Source of the DNA: an uncultured Erythrobacter sp.
Lineage (GTDB): Bacteria > Pseudomonadota > Alphaproteobacteria > Sphingomonadales > Sphingomonadaceae
Assembly (NCBI GenBank): GCA_947495695.1
Contig: CANLZP010000001.1
Span: 641,069 to 705,068, forward strand
DNA: 64,000 bases
Direction of reading: 5' to 3'
The notes beneath the pieces were generated by a model that did no database searches, was not told where the DNA came from, and worked only from the letters and a program-made list of their open reading frames with translations. Below, piece after piece: positions 16,701 to 24,967 of the stretch (its first letter is position 1; every line of letters begins with the position of its first letter). The translations under genes and the position numbers were made by a program.

Positions 16701-19367
16701 TTGCCCCCGAATGTGACCGCTGGCACAAACGTTTGCGTGAACGACAGCACCATCAAGGCGGTTCTCGGCCCCACCAACACCGGCAAGACCCATTTGGCGA
16801 TCGAGCGCATGTGCGCCCATTCGTCTGGAATGATCGGCTTTCCGCTGCGCCTGCTAGCGCGCGAGGTGTATGATCGGGTGCGCGCGATCAAGGGAGACAA
16901 GGCGGTTGCCCTGATCACCGGGGAGGAGCGGATCGAGCCGCCCGAGGCCCGCTATTTCTGCTGTACGGTTGAGGCGATGGATCGCCTGGGGTCGGGGAAA
17001 AACGGTCCGCACGCCTTTGTCGGGCTGGATGAAGCTCAACTGGCCGCCGATCCCGAACGCGGACATATCTTCACCGATCGCCTGCTGAATGCGCGTGGCC
17101 GGGAAGAAACCATGCTGCTCGGTTCGGCCACACTGGAACCGATGGTGCGCGCATTGGTCCCCGGCGCCGAAATGGTTAAACGCCCGCGTTTTTCCACCCT
17201 GTCGCATGCAGGCAGCTGCAAATTGTCCCGCCTGCCTCCGCGCAGCGCGGTTGTCGCCTTCAGTTCCGAACAGGTGTATGCGATGGCCGAAATGCTGCGC
17301 CGGTTCAGGGGCGGTGCCGCAGTGGTCATGGGCGCCCTATCGCCCGAAACCCGCAACAAGCAGGTCGAATTGTTCCAAAATGGCGAGGTTGATTACATCG
17401 TGGCAACCGATGCCATCGGCATGGGGCTCAACCTTGACCTACACCATGTCGCCTTTGCCGCCCTGAGCAAGTTCGATGGCCGCCGCAAAAGGCGGTTGTT
17501 CCCCGCTGAAATGGCGCAGATCGCGGGCCGTGCGGGCAGGCACCAACGCGATGGCAGCTTTGGCGTATTGGGTGGGGGCCGAGGCAACAATGGAGCGCCT
17601 CCCGAATTCACCGAAGAAGAGATTTACGCTATTGAAGAGCATCGCTTTGCCCCCATTACCAAGTTGTTCTGGCGCGATGCAGAGCCGCGTTTCGATACGC
17701 TGGGGACATTGCTGAGCGATCTGGAAAGGCCGCCACAAGAACCGCAATTGTCCGGCGCACCCGAAGCGATCGATCTGGCTGTCTTACGCAAATTGGCGGA
17801 CGAACCGCTGGCACAAAGCGTAATGGGCAATGGCCAGGTCCGCCGTTTTTGGGAGGCGTGTTCGCTGCCCGACTTCCGGCAGTCGGGGGCGGACACCCAT
17901 GCCCGGTTTGTTGCGCGCTTGTGGCAAGACCTGCGCGAAGGCTATATCGGAGCAGACTTTGTTGCCGCGCGCATTGCCGAACTTGACCGTGTGCAGGGCG
18001 ATATCGACACGCTACAGGGCCGCATCGCCGCGATCCGGTCATGGGCCTATATCTGCCAGCGACCCGATTGGGTGTTGGCGCGCGACGAGATGGCGGCCCG
18101 GGCGCGGGCTGTTGAAGCACGATTGTCAGACGCGCTGCATGGCCGCCTGACCGAGAGATTTGTAAACCGAAGGACCGCAATTTTGATGAAGAGCCTGGGG
18201 CAAGACAGCATGGGTCTGCCAGTTACGCTGGAACAAGACGACCGACTGACCGTCGAGGGCGAAGTGATCGGTCGTTTGGATGGATTCCGTTTCGCCGTGG
18301 ATCCCGATGCCACGGTTGCCGACCGCAAGATGCTGTTGGCTGCCGGCGAAAAGGCATTGCCAGGTCTTTTGGCACAACGAGCGCGATGGTTGTTGTCCGA
18401 GGGGTTGGAGCAGCTGGATCTGGAGGATGGCGCGATTGTCTGGAACGGCCAGCAATTGGCGCAGATCGAAATGCCAGCCGATTTTGCTCAGCCGCGCCTG
18501 AAGCTAAGCCGCGACATCACCAAGCTGCCCGATGCTGAAAGCAAGAAGCTGGAAGAGGGTCTTGCCAATTGGCTCAACCAATTGCTGGCCCCGTTGGAGC
18601 CTCTGCGTAAGCTAGCCGCCGCGACCCATGATGAAAGTGCCGGATCGCAAGCGCGCGCCTTACTCCACACATTGATTGCAGGCCACGGAGTGGTGAGCCG
18701 CGAACAGGCGGGGCTTGAGCATTTACCCAAAGAAATGAGACCTTTCCTGCGGCGACTTGGCGTCACCTTTGGCGCCCTGGACATTTTCGCTCCCGGCCTG
18801 CTCAAGCCAGCACCGCGCCAATTGCTGCATGCCTTGGGCATCGACAAGCGCCCGCTGAACGAAGCGATGTTGCCCGTTTTGGCCGAGGTGAAACAATTGC
18901 CGGCAGGCTATCGCCACGCCGGAAAACAGGCCATTCGGGTCGATCTGGCCGAGAAGATATTGCGCGCCGCATTTGATGCGCGGGCCAAATCGTCGGGCAG
19001 GCTGTTCCGGCTCGATCCGGCCCTGGCGATTTCGATCGGGTTGGAGCCGGACAGCTTCCAGCGGTTGTTAGGTGCTGCCGGTTTCAAATTGCAGCGCGGG
19101 CGCACTTTGGCTGATAATGCACAAGGGCCACCGGTGCCCGATATGTGGAATTGGCGGCCACGCAGGGCAGGTGATCAGGCAAGGACTGGTCCAGCCGGCA
19201 AGCGCCGACAAGCGCATAACAGCAATCGCAAACCCAAAAATGCCAAGGCCAAGCCGCGTAACCCCGCCAAACAGAAGCGCGACAACTCGAAGCGCGAGAA
19301 AAAGGCCGATTTCGGTCCCGCCAAAGCAAGCGGCGCGTTTGATGCGCTGGCGGATTTGCTGGGCTGA
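16701..19367 (+). CDS. Suv3-like superfamily 2 RNA helicase
   Basis: Resembles the mitochondrial degradosome helicase SUV3, a family also found in alphaproteobacteria. Motif I is GPTNTGKTHLA, motif II has the form GLDEAQLAAD, motif III GSATLEPMVRALV, motif V VATDAIGMGLNLDL and motif VI QIAGRAGRHQRDGSFG. A SUV3-type helical C-terminal region follows, then about 70 residues of Arg/Lys/Asn-rich tail likely to bind RNA. The start is uncertain: a TTG at 16701, or GTG at 16713 or 16737; the last gives VNDSTIKAVLGPTNTGK, closest to homologues I recall. The downstream S4-domain gene begins 13 bases after its stop. Confidence 0.87.
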   Translation: MPPNVTAGTNVCVNDSTIKAVLGPTNTGKTHLAIERMCAHSSGMIGFPLRLLAREVYDRVRAIKGDKAVALITGEERIEPPEARYFCCTVEAMDRLGSGKNGPHAFVGLDEAQLAADPERGHIFTDRLLNARGREETMLLGSATLEPMVRALVPGAEMVKRPRFSTLSHAGSCKLSRLPPRSAVVAFSSEQVYAMAEMLRRFRGGAAVVMGALSPETRNKQVELFQNGEVDYIVATDAIGMGLNLDLHHVAFAALSKFDGRRKRRLFPAEMAQIAGRAGRHQRDGSFGVLGGGRGNNGAPPEFTEEEIYAIEEHRFAPITKLFWRDAEPRFDTLGTLLSDLERPPQEPQLSGAPEAIDLAVLRKLADEPLAQSVMGNGQVRRFWEACSLPDFRQSGADTHARFVARLWQDLREGYIGADFVAARIAELDRVQGDIDTLQGRIAAIRSWAYICQRPDWVLARDEMAARARAVEARLSDALHGRLTERFVNRRTAILMKSLGQDSMGLPVTLEQDDRLTVEGEVIGRLDGFRFAVDPDATVADRKMLLAAGEKALPGLLAQRARWLLSEGLEQLDLEDGAIVWNGQQLAQIEMPADFAQPRLKLSRDITKLPDAESKKLEEGLANWLNQLLAPLEPLRKLAAATHDESAGSQARALLHTLIAGHGVVSREQAGLEHLPKEMRPFLRRLGVTFGALDIFAPGLLKPAPRQLLHALGIDKRPLNEAMLPVLAEVKQLPAGYRHAGKQAIRVDLAEKILRAAFDARAKSSGRLFRLDPALAISIGLEPDSFQRLLGAAGFKLQRGRTLADNAQGPPVPDMWNWRPRRAGDQARTGPAGKRRQAHNSNRKPKNAKAKPRNPAKQKRDNSKREKKADFGPAKASGAFDALADLLG

Positions 19368-19380
19368 TGAGAGTGAGCGC

Positions 19381-19668
19381 ATGAGGTTAGACCGGTTGCT
19401 GGTCTATCTGCGGTTTGCGCGCACTAGGAGCAAAGCCTGCGCCATGATTGATGCAGGACACATGCGCATGAACGGCCATCGCGTCACTCGGCATAGCGAG
19501 GATGTTGCCCCAGGCGATATTCTGACCTTTCCCGTTGGCACCGAGGTCAGGATTGTTGAAGTTTGCACGCTGCCGCAACGCCGCGGCCCGCCAGGAATTG
19601 CCCGCTCTCATTATCATGAGCTTGACCGCGATGGGGAAAGCGCACTAGCAGCCAATAAAGACACGTGA
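19381..19668 (+). CDS. S4 domain RNA-binding protein (Hsp15-like)
   Basis: Small RNA-binding protein of 95 residues consisting of one S4 domain: MRLDRLLVYLRFARTRSKA, then GHMRMNGHRVTRHSEDVAPGDIL. This is the alphaL motif of Hsp15, which rescues 50S subunits carrying stalled peptidyl-tRNA. The C-terminal basic tail of E. coli Hsp15 is replaced by a shorter RRGPPGIARSHY segment. It follows the Suv3-like helicase by 13 bases and precedes fdxA by 21, so the three are probably one operon. Confidence 0.9.
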   Translation: MRLDRLLVYLRFARTRSKACAMIDAGHMRMNGHRVTRHSEDVAPGDILTFPVGTEVRIVEVCTLPQRRGPPGIARSHYHELDRDGESALAANKDT

Positions 19669-19689
19669 ATTGCGAGGGAACCGAATTCC

Positions 19690-20028
19690 ATGACCTATGT
19701 CGTCACCGACGCCTGCATCAGATGCAAATACACCGATTGCGTAGAAGTTTGTCCAGTCGACTGCTTCTATGAAGGCGAAACGATGTTGGTCATCAATCCC
19801 AGCGAATGCATTGATTGCGGCGTGTGCGAACCAGAATGCCCCGCCGAAGCAATTTTGCCCGACACCGAAGACGGTTTGGAAAAACTGCTCGAGCTGAACA
19901 CCAAATATTCTGCCGAGTGGCCAAACATCACCAGCCAGAAAGAACCACCCGCGGACGCGGATGACTTCAAAGGCGTTGAAGGCAAGTTCGAAAAATACTT
20001 CACCGAAGCGCCCGGCGAGGGCGATTGA
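19690..20028 (+). CDS. fdxA: Ferredoxin FdxA, 3Fe-4S/4Fe-4S type
   Basis: Seven-iron ferredoxin that carries electrons in the cytoplasm. In 112 residues, [18 protein letters not shown] and [16 protein letters not shown] provide the ligands. The first cluster site has the C-x7-C-x3-CP spacing of the 3Fe-4S type, and the second is a CxxCxxCxxxCP 4Fe-4S motif. The acidic C-terminal tail ([24 protein letters not shown]) is typical of alphaproteobacterial FdxA. It lies just downstream of the helicase and S4 genes. Confidence 0.95.
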   Translation: MTYVVTDACIRCKYTDCVEVCPVDCFYEGETMLVINPSECIDCGVCEPECPAEAILPDTEDGLEKLLELNTKYSAEWPNITSQKEPPADADDFKGVEGKFEKYFTEAPGEGD

Positions 20029-20338
20029 TTTAAGTCGGGCTGCGGCCCGGCTCGATTTCAGAATCGCAGAACATCCGGCCAAACACCCCGCCTTTCCGTA
20101 ACGGCGAGCGGCCTTTACGCATGCGTAAAGCAGATGACTCGCAATATTGTTACGATTGTGGTATACAATCGAACAACCGCGCCGGTTTGGTCCGGGCGAC
20201 GGATGCGAAATTGTGAAAGGTACGGACCAGCAGCAGCAATCCTTAGTACGAATTGGGTGCCTGTGAGAACAGGTGCCGGGAACAATTTGACCTTGGCGCG
20301 CTGGCACATTTGGGCCGTACCCAAAGAAAGGAATTCCC
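20029..20338 (+). promoter_or_regulatory. 310-base leader/promoter region of carD with two palindromes
   Basis: No convincing ORF lies here. The region holds TTTACGCATGCGTAAA, a perfect 16-base palindrome (20114-20129), and CGATTGT-N5-ACAATCG, perfect 7-base arms (20153-20171), spaced 23 bases apart. A short CCTGT-gaga-ACAGG hairpin follows near 20262. An AAAGGA ribosome-binding site precedes the carD ATG. The palindromes could be operators for fdxA-carD read-through or for carD itself. I recognised no known consensus. Confidence 0.5.
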
Positions 20339-20875
20339 ATGGCTAGCAAGGCTCCCGCCTTCGTTGTTGGCGATTATGTAGTTTATCCAAAGCACGGTGT
20401 TGGCCGGGTGATCGAACTTCAGAATGAAGAGATCGCCGGCATGCAGCTGGAACTGTATGTGCTGCGCTTTGAGAAAGAGCGTATGACCCTGCGCGTTCCG
20501 ACCAATAAGGTCGAAGCGATTGGCATGCGCAAATTGTCGTCAGACAAGACGCTGAAAGAAGCGATCGAAACGCTCAAGGGCAAGCCCAAGGTAAAACGCA
20601 CCATGTGGTCGCGCCGGGCCCAGGAATATGAAGCGAAGATCAATTCTGGCGAAATCGTTTTAATCGCCGAAGTGACCCGCGACCTGTTCCGTCCCGATGA
20701 TCAGCCTGAGCAAAGCTATTCCGAGCGCCAGATCTTTGAAGCGGCTTCCAGCCGTTTGGCGCGCGAGCTGGCAGCGATGGAAGAAACCGACGAGCCAACC
20801 GCACTGGAGAAGATTCTCGAAGTGCTGCGCGAACATGCGCCGCAATATTACGAGAGTGATGAGGAAGATAGCTGA
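20339..20875 (+). CDS. carD: CarD family transcriptional regulator (CdnL-like)
   Basis: Binds RNA polymerase beta and stabilises open complexes at housekeeping (often rRNA) promoters. The 178-residue protein has the RNAP-interacting domain FVVGDYVVYPKHGVGRVIELQNEEIAGMQLELYVLRFEKERMTLRVPTNKV at the N-terminus and an all-helical DNA-binding part with MWSRRAQEYEAKINSGEIVLIAEVTRDLFR. The C-terminus is acidic (YYESDEEDS). It has a 310-base leader and its own terminator, so it is probably regulated separately from fdxA. Confidence 0.94.
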   Translation: MASKAPAFVVGDYVVYPKHGVGRVIELQNEEIAGMQLELYVLRFEKERMTLRVPTNKVEAIGMRKLSSDKTLKEAIETLKGKPKVKRTMWSRRAQEYEAKINSGEIVLIAEVTRDLFRPDDQPEQSYSERQIFEAASSRLARELAAMEETDEPTALEKILEVLREHAPQYYESDEEDS

Positions 20876-20911
20876 TCGATTGATCGACCAGCCATCCACC
20901 TTAATCGACGA

Positions 20912-20939
20912 AGGGCCGCCCATTGGGTGGCCCTTTTTC
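20912..20939 (+). terminator. Rho-independent terminator of carD
   Basis: AGGGCCGCCC-(ATT)-GGGTGGCCCT forms a 10-bp stem with one G-U pair, followed by TTTTT. It lies 37 bases after the carD stop and before the next gene. Confidence 0.85.
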
Positions 20940-20967
20940 ATTGAGCGGTTGAACATCGAACTTCACT

Positions 20968-20985
20968 GTATTATATCAGTAATAC
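20968..20985. promoter_or_regulatory. Palindromic operator candidate upstream of GIN-domain lipoprotein
   Basis: GTATTA-N6-TAATAC has perfect 6-base arms, 20 bases before the start codon at 21006. AT-rich palindromes of this shape are bound by GntR (YtrA)- or PadR-type repressors, but no such regulator gene is in the window. The assignment is inference. Confidence 0.4.
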
Positions 20986-21005
20986 GCAATTCAGGTGGAG
21001 GAACC

Positions 21006-21770
21006 ATGTTTCACAATATTATTAGACGCGCAGCACCCGTTGCCATCATTGCCATGAGCGCTGCCTTGGCAGGTTGTTACGACGTAAATATCAACATCGA
21101 TGGTGAGGAAGGCGTGCCGTTGGCAGAGCTCGACATGTCCGGCGATGCACCCACGGAATTCGTCCTTGCCAGTCCCGACAAAGTTGTTCTGACAGGCGGC
21201 GATTCACTCTCAATCGACGTTGCTGGAGATGACGAAGCAATCGATCTGCTCCGCTTTACCAATGAAGGCGGTACGCTGGCTATCATGCGAAAGAACGGCA
21301 AATGGAGCGACAATGGAACGGCCATTGTTACGGTAACAATGCCTGCGCCAAATTCGATCACCATTGCCGGATCGGGATCGGTTGAAGCCGAAAGCGTTGC
21401 CTCAGAGGCAGATCTGACAATCGCGGGTTCGGGATCGCTCAGCGTTGCCAATGTGGACGCAACCAAAGTGGATGCGACCATTGCAGGCGCCGGCTCTCTC
21501 TCGGCTGCCGGAAAGACCGAGGAACTGGACCTAAATGTCTTGGGTTCTGGCTCGGGCGATTTGGCAGGCCTGTCGGTTGATACTGCCGACGTAACCGTTG
21601 CCGGATCGGGCGATGCGCGCTTCGCATCCGACGGCGAGGTTTCCGCCAGCATCATGGGATCGGGAACGGTAACCGTAACCGGCAGCGCAACCTGCGAAGT
21701 TGATTCGATGGGTTCGGGTGAATTGAAATGCGATAGCGGCGTCAAAGGCGCTTCTGATGAAGAAGGCTAA
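21006..21770 (+). CDS. DUF2807 (GIN-domain) lipoprotein
   Basis: Probable outer-membrane or periplasmic lipoprotein, 254 residues. The signal peptide ends in the lipobox LAGC (Cys at about 23). The mature protein is a beta-solenoid of the head-GIN type, in which repeats such as ITIAGSGSVEAESV, LTIAGSGSLSVANV and VTVAGSGDARF recur every 20 or so residues. The function is unknown; paralogues in Bacteroidetes are cell-surface proteins. The start has a clear GGAGG site. An upstream palindrome and a terminator after carD suggest its own promoter. Repeat regularity makes horizontal recombination between repeats possible. Confidence 0.85.
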   Translation: MFHNIIRRAAPVAIIAMSAALAGCYDVNINIDGEEGVPLAELDMSGDAPTEFVLASPDKVVLTGGDSLSIDVAGDDEAIDLLRFTNEGGTLAIMRKNGKWSDNGTAIVTVTMPAPNSITIAGSGSVEAESVASEADLTIAGSGSLSVANVDATKVDATIAGAGSLSAAGKTEELDLNVLGSGSGDLAGLSVDTADVTVAGSGDARFASDGEVSASIMGSGTVTVTGSATCEVDSMGSGELKCDSGVKGASDEEG

Positions 21771-21819
21771 TTGCCCGCAAGCATTGCTCGATTGAGCGAA
21801 GCTGGCTTGCAATCCCTAC

Positions 21820-21853
21820 AAGAGCGCGCATGGTACCCGCTATGCGCGCTCTT
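21820..21853 (+). terminator. Perfect 12-bp hairpin covering the lipoprotein start codon (terminator or attenuator)
   Basis: AAGAGCGCGCAT and ATGCGCGCTCTT pair perfectly around the 10-base loop at 21832-21841, followed by one more T, then C. It sits 50 bases after the GIN gene stop, where a terminator would be expected. Both in-frame ATG codons of the next gene (21830 and 21842) are inside the stem, so an RNA made from here would hide them. Confidence 0.6.
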
Positions 21854-22180
21854 TCATTATTTGCCCTCACCGCATCGATCATGATGCTTCCTGGATGCAT
21901 CGCCAGAACGGCGGTTGATGTGGTCACAGCCCCGGTCAAAGTTGTCAGCAAGGGGGTTGATCTGGCCACCACCAGTCAATCCGAAGCCGACGAAAAGCGC
22001 GGGCGCGAATTGCGCAAACGCGAGGAGCAATTGGGCAAGCTTGAGCGAGAATACGCCAAGCACATGGATGAATGCCGCGAAGGCGATGACCATGCCTGCT
22101 TCAAGTCGCGTGAAATCTATTCCGAGATTCAAATCTTGCTGAGAGACAATCCGTCACTCGACCAGGCGCCCGAAGGCTAG
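21830..22180 (+). CDS. Small lipoprotein of unknown function
   Basis: A 116-residue protein if it starts at 21830, or 112 residues from the ATG at 21842. A signal peptide (MRALSLFALTASIMMLPGC) ends in the lipobox PGC. The rest is hydrophilic: a short VVTAPVKVVSKGVDLATTS, then a charged helix EADEKRGRELRKREEQLGKLEREYAKHMDECREGDDHAC that is likely a coiled coil. I recognise no family. No ribosome-binding site is clear because the ATGs lie in a strong hairpin. It converges on the threonylcarbamoyl-AMP synthase gene. Confidence 0.75.
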   Translation: MVPAMRALSLFALTASIMMLPGCIARTAVDVVTAPVKVVSKGVDLATTSQSEADEKRGRELRKREEQLGKLEREYAKHMDECREGDDHACFKSREIYSEIQILLRDNPSLDQAPEG

Positions 22181-22195
22181 CCTTGTCTCCTGCCG

Positions 22196-23149
22196 TCAGG
22201 CAGCCGCGCGGCGCAAGCGGTCATTGATCGCCTTGCCAATGCCGCTGTCGGGTATGGGGGCGACCGCAATGCGCGCCTTTTCCGAGACGGCACCTTGGTG
22301 CAGACAGGCGTATAGCCTTGCTGCGGCATCATTCAGATCGCTGGATTGTGACAGAGTGCAGTCACCTGTGACCGAGCCGAAGCCGATGAAGAACTCATCC
22401 TCCTCAGCACCAACCGCATTCAACCGTACCGGCTTGCCTGGCGCATAGTGGCTGGCCAGCTGACCTGGAGCCTCTATCTGCGCTGCGGTTTCAGAATTGT
22501 CGGCGTGGTGCGTGGGCTGCACAGCATTCAGCGCATCTGTGTCAATCGGGCCGGGCCGCAATTGTTCGACACTGCCATCCCCGCGCACCGCAACAATGGT
22601 CGATTCCAAGCCCTGCTCGCTGCTGCCGGCGTCCAGCACACAATCAATCCGGCCATCCAATGTCGCCAGCACATGCGCAGCGCTGGTGGGGCTGATGAAT
22701 CCGCTACGATTAGCTGACGGTGCGGCCAAAGGGAAATCCACCGCATCCAGCAATTGCTGCATGACCGGGTGCGCCGGTGCGCGCACTGCAATCGTTGGAA
22801 GTCCGGCACTAACAGCCCCAGCCAAAGGCGCGTCGCTTCGCTTGGGGAGCACCAGAGTGAGTGGGCCAGGCCAAAAGGTATGGGCCAGCTCGCGCGCCTT
22901 ATGGTTGAAGTGCGCAAATTGCTGAGCGTGATCCACATCGCGCACATGCACGATCAGCGGATTGAAGCTCGGCCGGCCCTTTGCGGCAAAAATTCGCGCA
23001 ACCGCATCGTCGCTGTCGGCCCTTGCTGCAAGTCCATAGACGGTCTCGGTCGGAACTGCGACAAGGCCTCCGCGTTCCAGAATCGCAGCCGCTTTCGCGA
23101 TTGATCCGGCATCTGCCGGTACCGATTCCGTAGCGTTCTTGCTGGTCAT
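22196..23149 (-). CDS. tsaC: L-threonylcarbamoyladenylate synthase (Sua5-type)
   Basis: Makes threonylcarbamoyl-AMP from threonine, bicarbonate and ATP, the first step of t6A modification at position 37 of ANN-decoding tRNAs. The 317-residue protein has the YrdC domain (GGLVAVPTETVYGLAARAD, KGRPSFNPLIVHV, WPGPLTLVLPKR, TIAVRAPAHPVM, APSANRSGFISPT) and the C-terminal Sua5 domain, entered through PGQLASHYAPGKPV. The extra domain makes it the longer Sua5 rather than the short TsaC form. It is divergent from the acyl-CoA dehydrogenase gene. Confidence 0.95.
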   Translation of the reverse strand: MTSKNATESVPADAGSIAKAAAILERGGLVAVPTETVYGLAARADSDDAVARIFAAKGRPSFNPLIVHVRDVDHAQQFAHFNHKARELAHTFWPGPLTLVLPKRSDAPLAGAVSAGLPTIAVRAPAHPVMQQLLDAVDFPLAAPSANRSGFISPTSAAHVLATLDGRIDCVLDAGSSEQGLESTIVAVRGDGSVEQLRPGPIDTDALNAVQPTHHADNSETAAQIEAPGQLASHYAPGKPVRLNAVGAEEDEFFIGFGSVTGDCTLSQSSDLNDAAARLYACLHQGAVSEKARIAVAPIPDSGIGKAINDRLRRAAA

Positions 23150-23215
23150 GCTCGCCCGCTATAGGTGAGGGCGTACAAAGCCAAGTCTTTTGCCTCGAAA
23201 AAGGATTGAAACCAC

Positions 23216-24958
23216 GTGCTCCCCTATACACCACCGACCCAAGACCAATTGCTCGCCATCCGCGTTAATGCGGGCATCGAAGAGCTAGCGCAAAGCGAGA
23301 AGTTTGCCGCAGCTGAGGCCGATTTGGTCGAAGCCATCGTTGCTGGTGTTGGCGAATTTGCAGCTGGCGAATTTGCGCCACTCAATCGCATTGGTGATCT
23401 TGAGGGAGCAAAACTGGAAAATGGCGTGGTCCGTCTGCCCGACGGGTTCAAGCCCGCCTATGATGCCTATGTCGAGCAAGGGTGGAACGCCATCTCCAGC
23501 CCGGAGGCGTTCGGCGGGCAAGGCATGCCCTTCACCCTCTCGTGCAATGTGTTGGAGAACCTGGGCTCGGCCAATATGGCCTTCAACCTGCTGCCTATGC
23601 TGTCGGTTGGCGCGATTGAGGCCCTGGAGCACCATGGCAGCGATGCCCAAAAGGCGATGTATCTGCCGCAATTGGTCAGCGGGCTTTGGTCTGGCACAAT
23701 GAACCTCACCGAGCCGCAGGCAGGCAGCGATGTTGGTGCTTTGCGCTCAACCGCGGTGCCGATTGAAGATGGCGAGCATGCTGGCAAATATCTCATTCAA
23801 GGCCAAAAAATCTATATCACCTGGGGCGAGCACGATCTGGCCGAAAATATCATCCATCTGGTGCTGGCTCGTCTGCCCGATGCGCCCGAGGGAAGCCGCG
23901 GCATTTCGCTGTTCATCGTCCCCAAATATCACGTCAATGCAGACGGGTCGCTGGGTGCCAAGAATGATCTGCGTTGCGTCAGCCTGGAGCACAAGCTGGG
24001 GATCAATGCCTCGCCCACTTGCGTGATGAGCTATGGCGACAATGGCGAGTGCATCGGGGAATTGGTCGGCGTAGAAAATCGAGGTCTGATGGCCATGTTC
24101 ACGATGATGAACAATGCCCGGATCAATGTTGGCAACCAAGGCGCCCAGATCGCCGAGCGTGCGACCCAACAGGCGATCGCTTATGCGGCAGACCGGGTAC
24201 AATCGGCCCGCGCGGGATCACCCGACAAAAGCGCCGTTGCCATTATCGAGCACCCCGATGTGCGCCGGATGATTTTGCGGATGAAATCATTGACCGAAGG
24301 CATTCGCGCTCTGCTCTATTATTGTGCCGGTCAGGTCGACCGAGGCAGTATGGGCGATGAAGCCGCGGGCATGCGAGCCGAGGTGCTGGTCCCGCTGGTA
24401 AAGGCATGGGGCACAGATGTTGGGGTGGAGGTCTCTGGCATCGGGATCCAGATCCACGGCGGCATGGGCTTTGTCGAGGAAACCGGCGCAGCCCAACATT
24501 GGCGCGATTCGCGCATTGCACCCATCTATGAAGGCACTAACGGCATTCAGGCGGCAGACCTGGTGACCAGAAAGCTGGGAATGGACGGCGGCAATGCGGT
24601 GTTGAGCCTGCTGGCGGACATTGCGCATGACGCGCAGGACGAGCCCGCACTGCTCGCCTTGGCCCAAGAATGCCAAACCATTGCCACATGGATGCGCGAC
24701 GATGCGAGTTTGGACGACAAATTGGCCGGCAGCGTGCCCTTCTGCACCATGTTCTCCGTCGCTGTGGCGGGGTGGCAATTGCTCAAGCAAGCTCAGGCAG
24801 TGGCGGCGGGCCAAGCGCCTGCCTTGGCGCAAAGCAAGCCAGTGACGGCGCGGTTCTTCCTTGAGCGTATCGTACCCGAAGCGAGCGGCCAAAAGGCGGC
24901 AGCCATGGCCGGTGCTGAATTGCTATACGCCCTTCCCGCAGAGGCCCTGGCCGGATAA
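23216..24958 (+). CDS. Acyl-CoA dehydrogenase, large DmdC/FadE-like form
   Basis: FAD-dependent alpha-beta desaturation of an acyl-CoA. The 580-residue protein is longer than classical ones (about 380) because of an N-terminal helix and a C-terminal PF12806-type domain, as in the 3-methylmercaptopropionyl-CoA dehydrogenase DmdC. Motifs: NLTEPQAGSDVGALRSTA (substrate loop), YITWGEHDLAENIIHLVLAR, IQIHGGMGFVEETGAAQHWRDSRIAPIYEGTNGIQAADL with the catalytic glutamate. Starts at GTG after AAGGA. Substrate cannot be inferred. DUF815 ATPase follows after 9 bases. Confidence 0.93.
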   Translation: MLPYTPPTQDQLLAIRVNAGIEELAQSEKFAAAEADLVEAIVAGVGEFAAGEFAPLNRIGDLEGAKLENGVVRLPDGFKPAYDAYVEQGWNAISSPEAFGGQGMPFTLSCNVLENLGSANMAFNLLPMLSVGAIEALEHHGSDAQKAMYLPQLVSGLWSGTMNLTEPQAGSDVGALRSTAVPIEDGEHAGKYLIQGQKIYITWGEHDLAENIIHLVLARLPDAPEGSRGISLFIVPKYHVNADGSLGAKNDLRCVSLEHKLGINASPTCVMSYGDNGECIGELVGVENRGLMAMFTMMNNARINVGNQGAQIAERATQQAIAYAADRVQSARAGSPDKSAVAIIEHPDVRRMILRMKSLTEGIRALLYYCAGQVDRGSMGDEAAGMRAEVLVPLVKAWGTDVGVEVSGIGIQIHGGMGFVEETGAAQHWRDSRIAPIYEGTNGIQAADLVTRKLGMDGGNAVLSLLADIAHDAQDEPALLALAQECQTIATWMRDDASLDDKLAGSVPFCTMFSVAVAGWQLLKQAQAVAAGQAPALAQSKPVTARFFLERIVPEASGQKAAAMAGAELLYALPAEALAG

Positions 24959-24967
24959 AGTTGCGCC

